Below are positions 45,242-52,861 of a stretch of 64,000 nucleotides of DNA, piece after piece. Made by a program: the position numbers and the translations under genes. This DNA is from Rhizobium sp. Root1203 (GTDB lineage: Bacteria > Pseudomonadota > Alphaproteobacteria > Rhizobiales > Rhizobiaceae). Numbering within the stretch: the stretch's first letter is position 1; each line of letters opens with the position of its first letter. The notes beneath the pieces are model-generated. The model saw nothing but the letters and a program-made list of their open reading frames with translations, did not search any database and was not told the origin of the DNA. The stretch covers positions 64,642 through 128,641 of the forward strand of contig NZ_LMCW01000012.1 of NCBI RefSeq assembly GCF_001424945.1. The letters are read 5' to 3'.

Positions 45242-45259
45242 ATGGGGATCCTTTCAGGG

Positions 45260-45769
45260 TTATCCGCGCGTTTCGGGCGCAAAGGGAATGTCGTCATCCA
45301 TCTCGCGGGAGAAGTTGGCCGGCGCTCCGGTCGATCCGCCGGCGCTGCGTGTGGCTCGATCTTCGTCGAGCCCGTAGTCGGACGGGCCATCGCCGCCGGC
45401 GCGGTATCCGGAGCCTTCGCGCTTGTCGAGGAGTTGGATCGAGGAGTTGAAGCCCTGGAGGACGATCTCGGTCGAGTAACGGTCCTGCCCCTGGCTGTCC
45501 TGCCACTTGCGCGTCTGCAGCTGGCCTTCGATGTAGAGCTTCGAACCCTTCTTCACATACTGCTCGACAACCTTAACCAGCGGCTCGGCGAACACGACAA
45601 TGCTGTGCCATTCGGTTTTTTCGCGACGCTCTCCGCTATTGCGATCGCGCCAGCTCTCGGAAGTGGCAAGACGGACGCTCGCAATCGGTCGACCATCCTG
45701 GGTGCGGCGGATCTCGGGATCGGCTCCGACGTAGCCGAGGAGTATGACCTTGTTGACGGAACCGGCCAT
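45260..45769 (-). CDS. ssb: Phage single-stranded DNA-binding protein
   Basis: A 169-residue SSB. The OB fold begins MAGSVNKVILLGYVGADPEI and includes ERREKTEWHSIVVFAEPL and KKGSKLYIEGQLQTRKWQ. The acidic tip MDDDIPF is present but is followed by six more residues (APETRG), while bacterial SSBs usually end at the Phe. The gene overlaps its upstream neighbour as TAATG. Confidence 0.92.
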   Translation of the reverse strand: MAGSVNKVILLGYVGADPEIRRTQDGRPIASVRLATSESWRDRNSGERREKTEWHSIVVFAEPLVKVVEQYVKKGSKLYIEGQLQTRKWQDSQGQDRYSTEIVLQGFNSSIQLLDKREGSGYRAGGDGPSDYGLDEDRATRSAGGSTGAPANFSREMDDDIPFAPETRG

Positions 45770-46125
45770 TACACTGCCTCCGTCGACGTGGGGTTCGGGC
45801 GTTCCTCGCTGCCGACGAGCAGGAGGGCGATGAAGGCACTGGCAAGCAACATGATGCCGCCGCTCTCCGTGCGAGCGCGTGGGTCACCATCGATGATGCG
45901 ACGTGCAAAATGATCGACTGCCGCCAGGTCGACCGGCGCGATGACGCAATCGAAGTCCTTGTCGACAACCGCGATAGCGGACTTGTCGAAGGTGCGAACG
46001 ACCGGTGTTCCGCCCTTGGCGATGCCAGACGGCAACTCACCTGCGATTTCGGTCAATACGATCTTGCAGCCAGAGCGGCTGAAACTGTCATCGATGACAG
46101 TGCAGGGGATAGGGTTTTTCGTCAT
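45769..46125 (-). CDS. Hypothetical phage protein with C-terminal membrane segment
   Basis: A 118-residue protein. Residues about 90-105 (GGIMLLASAFIALLLVG) form one likely membrane span; the front part, with KSAIAVVDKDFDCVIAPVDL, is soluble. No function recognised. Coupled to ssb by TAATG. Confidence 0.6.
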   Translation of the reverse strand: MTKNPIPCTVIDDSFSRSGCKIVLTEIAGELPSGIAKGGTPVVRTFDKSAIAVVDKDFDCVIAPVDLAAVDHFARRIIDGDPRARTESGGIMLLASAFIALLLVGSEERPNPTSTEAV

Positions 46126-46131
46126 GAGGCC

Positions 46132-46761
46132 TCAGTTAAGGTGAGTGCGACCGGACAGCCGCATGAAGAGTTCGATCCATGCCGTTTCGGCTTTCCCCGG
46201 ACCCCAAGGGTGAAGGGCGCCTGTCAGTTTCGGCTGAGTGAGGTTCGGAAAGTCTGCGGCAGCCTTCGGGCCGAAGAGAGAGATTGCCTCCGCGCGAGCC
46301 ATGCGATCGTCCATGGCCTCGATCGTTTCGCGTAGGCGCTTGGTCCAGCGGCTGGGTGGCAGCATGCCAGCCGCGGCATAGATGGCTTCATCCCAAGCAG
46401 ACTTGATCTCATCATCGACGCGGGTGAGGTCGATGCCGGCTTTCATCGCTAGCAGGATCTGAAACGGCTTGCTGCGCTCTCCGAGCAACCACTGATGTCC
46501 GTCGCGTAGCAGGAAGAGGCCCGCCATGACCTGGTCGCGCGTCTCGTTGAGGATCGCCTGCGCGCCCTGCACGGCGTGCTGCGCGGCAGAGAAGGCAAAG
46601 CCGCCTTCATGTCGACCGTCGAAGCGAGCCTGCTTCGACAGCGCTGCGGCGAGCAGGCGGAAGTTGACCGCGCGCGGGTTTGGATCGCCGATGTCGACAC
46701 GCATGTTGGTGCCGCAATGGGCAAAGATCGGGATTTCCGTCAGTCGCACAGCAACCGTCAT
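46132..46761 (-). CDS. HD-domain-like phage protein
   Basis: A 209-residue protein. DIGDPNPRAVNFRLLAAALS then RFDGRHEGGFAFSAAQHAV recall phage HD-type hydrolases related to YfbR, where the usual form is PYSVAQHSV. LLRDGHQWLLGE would be the HD region (here GH instead of HD). The family acts on nucleotides. ATG at 46761 overlaps the upstream stop as ATGA. Confidence 0.65.
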   Translation of the reverse strand: MTVAVRLTEIPIFAHCGTNMRVDIGDPNPRAVNFRLLAAALSKQARFDGRHEGGFAFSAAQHAVQGAQAILNETRDQVMAGLFLLRDGHQWLLGERSKPFQILLAMKAGIDLTRVDDEIKSAWDEAIYAAAGMLPPSRWTKRLRETIEAMDDRMARAEAISLFGPKAAADFPNLTQPKLTGALHPWGPGKAETAWIELFMRLSGRTHLN

Positions 46762-46967
46762 CGACGCGCGTCCCATGCGAGCTGCTGCTCAAGGCCTGCG
46801 ACGGCGAAATACGTCTGAACGCCGACGTTGAGCGTCACGAGGATCGCTATCACCCAGGATGCGGCGCATATGGCGACCATCCATTCGTAGGGGATGCGGG
46901 AGTGGCGCTCGACCGGGATGACCGGTGGAGCGGGAACGCGTGCGCCGAAAGGCGTGAAGTGATCCAT
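46758..46967 (-). CDS. Small single-span membrane protein
   Basis: A 69-residue protein with one membrane helix, WMVAICAASWVIAILVTLNV, flanked by a proline/arginine-rich N-terminus. Its place as second gene of the early leftward operon fits a small early phage protein of unknown role. Confidence 0.6.
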   Translation of the reverse strand: MDHFTPFGARVPAPPVIPVERHSRIPYEWMVAICAASWVIAILVTLNVGVQTYFAVAGLEQQLAWDARR

Positions 46968-47024
46968 GGCTTGGCCCTCGCTGATCGGTTTCGAAATGGC
47001 CCCGAAGGACCATGCCGAAGCCGG

Positions 47025-47222
47025 TCAGGCGACGCGCCGAACGGAGCGGCGCTCGGCAAGGGTGCGCGCTTCTCCAGCGTATTTGTCGATCTGTCGCGTC
47101 GAGAATTCACGACGTAGATCAGCCCGATCGCAGCCGGGATTGGCGAGCATGAAGTTCGCCATTTCGTGCGTGATATGAAAATCGGGGGTCGCATTTGCGG
47201 TGTGCATATTGGCAGTAGACAT
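47025..47222 (-). CDS. First gene of the leftward early operon, unknown
   Basis: A 65-residue protein starting MSTANMHTANATPDFHITHE, with a helical basic C-terminus (RQIDKYAGEARTLAERRSV). The ATG at 47222 follows GGAG, and the gene lies about 24 bp downstream of the inferred start site of the leftward promoter. An antirepressor- or N-like role is possible by position only. Confidence 0.6.
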   Translation of the reverse strand: MSTANMHTANATPDFHITHEMANFMLANPGCDRADLRREFSTRQIDKYAGEARTLAERRSVRRVA

Positions 47223-47252
47223 TGTGCGGCAGCTCCATGGTGGAATGCCGTA

Positions 47253-47281
47253 AGTGTGCATAACGCACGCCGTCTTGTCAA
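47253..47281 (-). promoter_or_regulatory. Leftward early promoter PL
   Basis: Reading leftward: TTGACA (47281-47276), 7 bp, the 13-bp operator GTGCGTTATGCAC, and a weak -10 CACACT at 47258-47253 giving a 17-bp spacer. Repressor on this operator would cover the promoter. The same layout occurs at PR. Confidence 0.7.
47256..47268. promoter_or_regulatory. Repressor operator OL1
   Basis: GTGCATAACGCAC is the exact reverse complement of operator OR1 at 48100-48112. It follows the pattern GTGC-N5-GCAC and lies inside PL. Confidence 0.8.
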
Positions 47282-47288
47282 CAGCAAT

Positions 47289-47301
47289 ATGCAAAACGCA
47301 C
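47289..47301. promoter_or_regulatory. Repressor operator OL2
   Basis: ATGCAAAACGCAC, one base off the GTGC-N5-GCAC pattern, is 33 bp from OL1 and just upstream of the PL -35 box. A weaker half-site, GTGCGTTCT, lies at 47337. Confidence 0.65.
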
Positions 47302-47356
47302 GTTTTCTGACGGGCAGCCAGTCAACGTGCGTTCTGAGATCAAAATTTGGGACGAA

Positions 47357-48049
47357 TCACTCTTTGTGGATTGCGTAGTGCACGCGGCCGATTATCTCGA
47401 CGACATCATCGTCGCCTGTGCCGTCCTCTATGGAGATCGGCGCCTGGTAGCGCGGATCATCAGATTCGGGCAGGAGCCAGTACTTGCCCTCGTCGTCGCG
47501 ATGTAGGAGCTTGACGGTATGCTCCATCTCGCCGCTGCTGCGCCGCCGCTCGACGATGTACCTTTTCCCTGCGATAGGCTGTTCGCGAGTCTCTTGGATA
47601 TGGGTGAAGACTAAGACCGATCCTTCCGGATACCGCCTATTCATCGATGGGCCATGGGTTTCGCCGGCATACAGCCGATATGGGCGAAACTCAGGCTCAT
47701 CAGCTATATAGACCGGGTATTGCTTATGTTCGTCCCATTCCCATGTTTCGGCCCAGTTGCCCGCCTGGATATACGCTGAAACGGTTACCTTGCGTAGTCC
47801 CGCGGGTTCTTGCGTATCTTCGCCGGGGCCAAGCCCTTCTCCCGTCAGGAGCCAGGCTTCGCTGACACGGAATGCCTTCGCATACATCTTTGCGGCCCGC
47901 GTTATTCCGCGAGTTCCATTCTCGTGCTGGGCATAGGCGCTATAATTCCAACCGAAGAAGTTGGCTGCCTTCTTTGCCTCATCGAAGCCTCGGGCCATGC
48001 GCGCGATTTCCAAGCGCTTAGCGGGTTCTGGTCTGTCGTCATATTCCAT
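47357..48049 (-). CDS. Prophage repressor, S24 (LexA/CI-like) peptidase family
   Basis: A 230-residue repressor with an N-terminal HTH (EAKKAANFFGWNYSAYAQHE). A cleavage-type Ala-Gly lies at residues 96-97 (YIQAGNW). The S24 domain has S135 in GPSM and the catalytic lysine at about K180 (TVKLL). RecA-stimulated self-cleavage would induce the prophage. ATG at 48049 or 48058, neither with a good ribosome-binding site. It lies between two operator regions, so it controls both early operons and, through OR3 next to its start, probably itself. Confidence 0.88.
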   Translation of the reverse strand: MEYDDRPEPAKRLEIARMARGFDEAKKAANFFGWNYSAYAQHENGTRGITRAAKMYAKAFRVSEAWLLTGEGLGPGEDTQEPAGLRKVTVSAYIQAGNWAETWEWDEHKQYPVYIADEPEFRPYRLYAGETHGPSMNRRYPEGSVLVFTHIQETREQPIAGKRYIVERRRSSGEMEHTVKLLHRDDEGKYWLLPESDDPRYQAPISIEDGTGDDDVVEIIGRVHYAIHKE

Positions 48050-48052
48050 GGT

Positions 48053-48065
48053 GTGCATTTTGCAC
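48053..48065. promoter_or_regulatory. Repressor operator OR3
   Basis: GTGCATTTTGCAC is a perfect GTGC/GCAC palindrome overlapping the repressor gene start, well placed for autoregulation. Confidence 0.75.
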
Positions 48066-48074
48066 GAAATCAGT

Positions 48075-48087
48075 GTGCGTTTCGCCT
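48075..48087. promoter_or_regulatory. Repressor operator OR2
   Basis: GTGCGTTTCGCCT has a perfect left half and a degenerate right half. It is 22 bp from OR3 and 25 bp from OR1, and touches the -35 box of PR. Confidence 0.55.
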
Positions 48088-48115
48088 TGACAGTATGGTG
48101 TGCGTTATGCACATT
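48087..48115 (+). promoter_or_regulatory. Rightward early promoter PR
   Basis: TTGACA (48087-48092), 7 bp, operator GTGCGTTATGCAC, and a weak -10 CACATT at 48110-48115 with a 17-bp spacer. The expected start site is about 48122-48123, at the Cro-like ATG, so the mRNA could be leaderless. Confidence 0.7.
48100..48112. promoter_or_regulatory. Repressor operator OR1
   Basis: GTGCGTTATGCAC is the exact inverse of OL1 and sits between the -35 and -10 of PR, so bound repressor would block RNA polymerase. Confidence 0.8.
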
Positions 48116-48122
48116 ATGGAGT

Positions 48123-48302
48123 ATGGAACGCTCAATCGACATACGCACACTCCGCGAAAGGCTCAACTGGACACAGGATCGTCTCGCCGATTATCTCGGC
48201 GTTGATCGGTCGACTGTTTCTAGGATGGAGAATGGGCAGCACCGGGTCAGCGGCCCGGTGGACAGACTTCTTGCTGTTCTGCGGCAGGAGGCGGCCGAAT
48301 GA
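48123..48302 (+). CDS. Cro-like HTH transcriptional regulator
   Basis: A 59-residue XRE-type HTH: TLRERLNWTQDRLADYLGVD then RSTVSRMENGQHRVSGPV. Divergent from the S24 repressor and first gene of the rightward operon, the Cro position. It has little or no 5' leader, with GGAG only two bases before the ATG. Probably binds the same GTGC-N5-GCAC sites. Confidence 0.85.
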   Translation: MERSIDIRTLRERLNWTQDRLADYLGVDRSTVSRMENGQHRVSGPVDRLLAVLRQEAAE

Positions 48303-48406
48303 TGTCAGTTTCCTTTCAGTTCCCCACGCGTCGCCGATCGCCACTGGCAGACGCGAACCTCGGCCGGAGCTTGTCCCCCTCCTGGCGCTCCGGCCGCCTT
48401 CTATTC

Positions 48407-48482
48407 CGCAGGGTAGGGAAGCGGCCATCCCGCGTGGTTCATACCCACGAAATCGCAGGTTCGAGTCCTGCCCCTGCAACCA
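48407..48482 (+). tRNA. tRNA-Met (CAT), initiator-like, phage-borne
   Basis: A 76-nt cloverleaf can be folded by hand. The acceptor is CGCAGGG/CCCTGCA with a C1-A72 mismatch, and the D stem is GGGA/TCCC. The anticodon stem is CGTGG/CCACG with loop TTCATAC (anticodon CAT). The T stem is GCAGG/CCTGC with loop TTCGAGT, and ACCA is encoded. C1-A72 and the purine-pyrimidine 11:24 pair are initiator hallmarks. Only two of the three GC pairs of an initiator anticodon stem are present. It lies between the Cro-like and CII-like genes. Confidence 0.85.
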
Positions 48483-48617
48483 ATATACCAGTCCGTTTTG
48501 CATGTGGTCCTCCGTAACCTGCTGACGGACTGAAACTCACATTTATCGACCCTTCCCACCACGGGAAAACGCGCCGGGATTTCCCAGCGTGGGAAAGCTT
48601 TGTCTGCGAGGTGCACC

Positions 48618-49127
48618 ATGAGCAATGACACGATGACCAATGCGTGGTTTCACCGTCTTAAGGCGGCCAACCGTCAGCTAATCAAGCTGAACGGCGGGAT
48701 CGAGCTATCCGCAGAGATCACGTCGCTTTCGAAGAGCCAGATTGGCCGTTGCCACAGCGATAGCGACACAGAGTTGCTGCCACTCCCGGCCGTCATGCGG
48801 CTCGAGGCCGAGTGCGGGAATTATGCCGTGACCCGAGCACAGGCTGAGTTGCACGGATGCAAACTGGCTGATCCTCGGGAACAGAAGACCGATGGCGTCA
48901 CCGTTATGCGAGGAGCCGCCGAGCTTGGCGGGCGGGTTGCCCAGTACCAGCACAATCATTTCAACGCTGCCATGGATCTGAAGCTGACGCGCTCAGAGCT
49001 TTCGCAGGGAATGCGCGACCTGCAATCCGTAGTCGAGACGGCGAGCTCTTTGATGAATGCCTACGCCTCGGCCCTGGCCAACGGTGGCGAAGACGCACCC
49101 GCGCTTCGTCTGGTCGGAGAGGAGTGA
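48618..49127 (+). CDS. CII-like phage regulatory protein
   Basis: A 169-residue protein. LNGGIELSAEITSLSKSQIG followed by a segment with LPAVMRLEAECGNYAVTRA recalls phage CII-type regulators, which have an HTH and then a host-interaction region. The C-terminal half is helical. GAGG precedes the ATG at 48618. As second protein gene of the rightward operon it probably takes part in the lysis-lysogeny or replication timing choice. Confidence 0.6.
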   Translation: MSNDTMTNAWFHRLKAANRQLIKLNGGIELSAEITSLSKSQIGRCHSDSDTELLPLPAVMRLEAECGNYAVTRAQAELHGCKLADPREQKTDGVTVMRGAAELGGRVAQYQHNHFNAAMDLKLTRSELSQGMRDLQSVVETASSLMNAYASALANGGEDAPALRLVGEE

Positions 49128-49132
49128 TCGGT

Positions 49133-49354
49133 ATGACCCGTTCTCGCCCATCGTCCATTACCTTTCGAAACATCAAGATGTCGGCTGCCGACGTCGCATC
49201 TCTCATGCGTAACCTCAATCGTCACGATATTCCCCTTTCGTCGAAGCGGTGCAGCGTGTGCCCGAAGTGCGAACATGTCCTCTCGATCGGAGAAGTCGTC
49301 GAGAAATACTGCATCGCATGCGGAGATATCGAGCCCAGCGAGGTTCGATCATGA
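49133..49354 (+). CDS. Small zinc-finger phage protein
   Basis: A 73-residue protein. CSVCPKCEHVLSIGEVVEKY followed by CIACGD gives two CxxC pairs for one zinc. The N-terminal FRNIKMSAADVASLMRNL part is helical. GGAG lies 8 bp upstream of the ATG; the stop overlaps the GcrA-like gene as ATGA. Confidence 0.65.
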   Translation: MTRSRPSSITFRNIKMSAADVASLMRNLNRHDIPLSSKRCSVCPKCEHVLSIGEVVEKYCIACGDIEPSEVRS

Positions 49355-49881
49355 ACGTCAACATCAATGTCTACTGGACCGAGGAACGCGTGGAACGCGC
49401 CGCGAAGCTCTGGTCCGACGGGCTGTCCGCCGCGGCGATTGCCGAGCGGCTGGGGGGCGTAAGCCGAAACGCCGTCATCGGAAAGGCGTATCGCCACCCC
49501 GAGTGGTTCCCGCCGCGTGGGGGAGTTGCTCCTCGGATCGAAAGGTCGTTAAGGGCAAAGCCTGCTGTATCGCAGCCTAAAGCGCAAAAATCGCCGTTCC
49601 GGGCGGACAATGTTCGAAAACCCGCACGCCTTCCTGACGTTCCGATTAGCGTCCCGGTGCGACCGAGCGGAGCCTTTCGCCATCGGGATTTTCCGATCGG
49701 CGGCGCAGCTTCCGTGCCCTTCGCTAAGCTTAGCAACTTCCAGTGCTCGTGGCCGCTGACTGACTTCGAGGATGCCGATACCGGAGACATGCCGTGCTGC
49801 GGCCGTCAAAGACGTGGCGGGATTGCGCCCGACAGCGCCTACTGCGCTGAGCACGCGGCCATTTCGCGAGGAGCGGCCTGA
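49351..49881 (+). CDS. GcrA-like cell-cycle regulator, phage-encoded
   Basis: A 176-residue GcrA family protein: WTEERVERAAKLWSDGLSAA then AIAERLGGVSRNAVIGKAYR is the DNA-binding part, and the C-terminal CSWPLTDFEDADTGDMPCCG followed by YCAEH is the conserved sigma-70 contact/zinc region. In Caulobacter GcrA works at methylated GANTC sites with sigma-70. A phage copy may redirect host promoters. Confidence 0.85.
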   Translation: MNVNINVYWTEERVERAAKLWSDGLSAAAIAERLGGVSRNAVIGKAYRHPEWFPPRGGVAPRIERSLRAKPAVSQPKAQKSPFRADNVRKPARLPDVPISVPVRPSGAFRHRDFPIGGAASVPFAKLSNFQCSWPLTDFEDADTGDMPCCGRQRRGGIAPDSAYCAEHAAISRGAA

Positions 49882-52418
49882 TGGACTACGGCTCGTTCCT
49901 ACACGCAAAAATCCAGATGGCACCTGAGGGCGGGTTTGCCGTTTCGGAGGACGAAATCAATCCGATCCTGAAACCACATCAACGGGCAATGGTCGTTTGG
50001 GCTTGTGCCGGAGGCCGCCGCGCGATCTTCGCAGCATTCGGCCTCGGCAAATCAGTTATCCAACTGGAGATCCTTCGCCTGGTGCTCAAGCGCTTCGGGG
50101 GGAAGGCACTGCTCGTCATGCCGCTGGGTGTCCGGCAGGAGTTTCGTCGCGACGCCGCAATGCTCGGGCTCCAAATCACCTTCATCCGGTCGGTGCTCGA
50201 GGCGAGTGCCGATGGCCTCTACATGACGAACTACGAGACGGTCCGAGACGGCAAGATCGATCCGCATTTCTTCACCGCGACCAGCCTAGACGAAGCGTCT
50301 TGCCTTCGTGGGTTTGGCGGATCGAAGACGTTCCGAGAATTTATGCGTCTTTTCGACGGGGTGAAATTCAAGTTCGTGGCGACGGCAACCCCGAGTCCGA
50401 ACGAATATATTGAGCTGCTCGCTTACAGCGCCTTCCTGGAGGTCATGGACGTAGGGCAGGCGAAGACGAGGTTCTTCAAGCGCAACTCCGAAAAGGCCGA
50501 CACGCTCACGATCCATCCGCATAAGCAGCGGGAATTCTGGCTTTGGGTTGCCAGTTGGGGGCTGTTTGTCGAACGGCCGTCCGATCTCGGCTTTTCGGAT
50601 GAAGGATATGATCTGCCGGAAATGGTCGTCAACTGGCACGAACTGCCAGCGGACCACGCATCGGCCGGGAGCGAACGCAACGGGCAGGGCAGGCTTTTGC
50701 GGGATGTCGCCGCGTCGCTGGTCGAGACAGCACGTGAGAAGCGTGACAGCCTGCCTGCTCGCGTCGCGAAAATGATGGAGCTTCGCGCCGAAAACCCGGA
50801 TGCCCACCGTCTGATCTGGCACGACCTCGAAGCCGAGCGCCATGCGATCGAGCATGCCATTGCCGATGTCCGCACTGTTTACGGGACACAGGAACTCGAC
50901 GAGCGTGAACAGACGATCATCGACTTTTCCGAGGGCCGCATCCGCGAATTGGCGGGCAAAGCGTCGATCATGGGATCGGGTTGCAATTTCCAGCGCTTTT
51001 GCTCCTGGGCAATCTTCCTCGGGATCGGCTTCAAGTTCAACGACTTCATTCAGGCCGTCCATCGCATCCAGAGATTCCTGCAGACGAGCACCGTTCGGAT
51101 CGACCTCATCTACACAGAGGCCGAGCGACCCGTGCGCGAGAGCCTGCAGGCGAAGTGGCGTCGGCATATCGAGCAAAGGGCTGAAATGACCGCGATCATC
51201 AAGGAATTCGGGCTATCTGCCGCGGCGATGGCCGCCACGCTGTCGCGCGCAATGGGCGTCGAGCGTATCGAAGTCACCGGTGAGGGATATCGCGTCGTCA
51301 ACAACGATTGCGTTGTCGAGTGCAAGTCGATGATCGAAAACAGCGTCGATCTCATCGTCACGTCCATCCCGTTCTCTACCCAGTACGAGTATTCGCCGAA
51401 TTACGCGGATTTCGGGCACACGGACGACAATGGTCACTTCTGGGAGCAGATGGATTTTTTGATCCCGGAACTATACCGGGTCCTTGCACCTGGCCGTATC
51501 GCCGCCATTCACGTCAAGGACAGGATCGTTCCTGGTGGTATGACAGGCCTCGGCTTCCAGACCGTCTATCCCTTCGCCGACGATTGCACGGCGCATTTCC
51601 GCAAGCACGGCTTCGCGTTTCTTTCGCGAAAGACAATCACGACGGACGTCGTTCGCGAGAACAACCAGACCTATCGCCTCGGTTGGTCCGAACAGTGCAA
51701 GGACGGTAGCCGCATGGGCAACGGCCTTCCGGAATATCTTCTGATCTTTCGAAAGCCCCCAAGCGATTCATCGAACGGCTACGCTGACAAGCCAGTAGGA
51801 AAGCGCAAACGAGAATGGGCTGGCGCCGGGCCCAACACCGGATGGAACAACACCGATGGTTATTCGCGTGGACGTTGGCAGCTCGATGCCCACGGTTACG
51901 AGCCGTCATCCGGAAACCGTCTGCTCCAGCCTGACGAGCTGCTCGGCCTGGAGGCTAGCCAGATCTTCAAAATCTGGAAATCGTTCTCACTCGAAGCGGT
52001 GTATGAATTCGAGCATCACGTAAAGGTCGCCGAGGTCCTGGAAGAGCGCGGCATGCTTCCGTCCACCTTCATGCTGCTGCCACCGCACTCCAAGCATGAC
52101 GACGTCTGGACCGACATCACCCGCATGCTGTCGATGAATACGCTGCAGGCAGCCAAGGGCAAGGAATTGCACCTTTGCCCGCTCCAGTTCGACATCGTCG
52201 ACCGAGCGATCCAGCAGTATAGCGAGCCCGGGGAGACGGTTTTCGATCCCTTCGGCGGCCTGATGACCGTGCCCTACCGTGCTTTGAAGCTCGGTCGCAG
52301 GGGCGAAGGCGTGGAATTGAACCCGGCCTATTTCTTCGACGGTTGCAAGTATGTCGAGGCAATCGCGAAAGAGAAGGCGATGCCGAGCCTATTCGACATC
52401 ATGGAGGCTGCCGAGTGA
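49881..52418 (+). CDS. SNF2-type helicase / DNA adenine-type methyltransferase fusion
   Basis: An 845-residue two-part protein. Residues 1-430 form a helicase: P-loop variant FGLGKS (53-58), DEAS box in TSLDEASCL, TATPSPNEY, and a C-terminal helicase part ending with AVHRIQRFLQ. Residues about 455-845 form an amino-methyltransferase in the beta order. Catalytic motif IV reads TSIPFS rather than (D/N)PPY, and the SAM-binding motif DPFGGLMTVPYRALKLGR then GEGVELN lies near the C-terminus. The target sequence is unknown. ATG overlaps the preceding TGA. Confidence 0.85.
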   Translation: MDYGSFLHAKIQMAPEGGFAVSEDEINPILKPHQRAMVVWACAGGRRAIFAAFGLGKSVIQLEILRLVLKRFGGKALLVMPLGVRQEFRRDAAMLGLQITFIRSVLEASADGLYMTNYETVRDGKIDPHFFTATSLDEASCLRGFGGSKTFREFMRLFDGVKFKFVATATPSPNEYIELLAYSAFLEVMDVGQAKTRFFKRNSEKADTLTIHPHKQREFWLWVASWGLFVERPSDLGFSDEGYDLPEMVVNWHELPADHASAGSERNGQGRLLRDVAASLVETAREKRDSLPARVAKMMELRAENPDAHRLIWHDLEAERHAIEHAIADVRTVYGTQELDEREQTIIDFSEGRIRELAGKASIMGSGCNFQRFCSWAIFLGIGFKFNDFIQAVHRIQRFLQTSTVRIDLIYTEAERPVRESLQAKWRRHIEQRAEMTAIIKEFGLSAAAMAATLSRAMGVERIEVTGEGYRVVNNDCVVECKSMIENSVDLIVTSIPFSTQYEYSPNYADFGHTDDNGHFWEQMDFLIPELYRVLAPGRIAAIHVKDRIVPGGMTGLGFQTVYPFADDCTAHFRKHGFAFLSRKTITTDVVRENNQTYRLGWSEQCKDGSRMGNGLPEYLLIFRKPPSDSSNGYADKPVGKRKREWAGAGPNTGWNNTDGYSRGRWQLDAHGYEPSSGNRLLQPDELLGLEASQIFKIWKSFSLEAVYEFEHHVKVAEVLEERGMLPSTFMLLPPHSKHDDVWTDITRMLSMNTLQAAKGKELHLCPLQFDIVDRAIQQYSEPGETVFDPFGGLMTVPYRALKLGRRGEGVELNPAYFFDGCKYVEAIAKEKAMPSLFDIMEAAE

Positions 52419-52861
52419 GCGAGCCGATCCGCCTCTTCATCGTAACCGACGATCCCGACAAGGCATGCTTGGCCGTGATCGGTTTTCACCGATCAGAGTT
52501 GCCGCCGTTTATTCGCATCGTAATGGATGCGGATGAGATCAGGTCGTTGCCCGAGGGGGCGCGGTGCATCGGCCAGTGGTTCCAATGGGGGGCGCGCCGC
52601 CACGATGGCGCACAGCTCGCGTGGATGGAACGCAAGGACCGCGGCGGCCTCGAAGGCATGACCGAGGCTTTCTACCAGAGGCTGGAGGAATGGGCCTCCA
52701 AGCGCCGCGAAACCGAGGCGAGGATCCTCGCGGAGGCTGTCTCCGAACTCAGTGATGGCCGCGTCATTCCATATTCCGAATTTTCCAACGCGCATGCAGC
52801 CGCTCACGCCGTCGCATCCGAAAAGGTTGCCGTCATGCCAAATCAGTCGAGGTGGTCTTAA
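52415..52861 (+). CDS. Hypothetical phage protein (148 aa)
   Basis: Starts with GTG in a GTGA overlap after GGAGG and reads SEPIRLFIVTDDPDKACLAV. LPEGARCIGQWFQWGARRHD lies in the centre and a helical C-terminal region ends at NQSRWS. Not recognised. Translation is coupled to the fusion protein. Confidence 0.65.
   Translation: MSEPIRLFIVTDDPDKACLAVIGFHRSELPPFIRIVMDADEIRSLPEGARCIGQWFQWGARRHDGAQLAWMERKDRGGLEGMTEAFYQRLEEWASKRRETEARILAEAVSELSDGRVIPYSEFSNAHAAAHAVASEKVAVMPNQSRWS

Noticed and set aside
46850..47287. 145-codon minus-strand frame in the early promoter region
   Set aside because: It crosses the PL promoter and operators and overlaps two better small genes; the translation has no protein-like features.
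48132..48503. Minus-strand frame of 123 codons overlapping the Cro-like gene
   Set aside because: Its front part is the antisense of the tRNA gene, a well-known source of false proteins, and the rest mirrors the Cro-like gene.
48299..48517. Plus-strand 72-codon frame after the Cro-like gene
   Set aside because: It runs through the tRNA and has no ribosome-binding site or protein-like composition.
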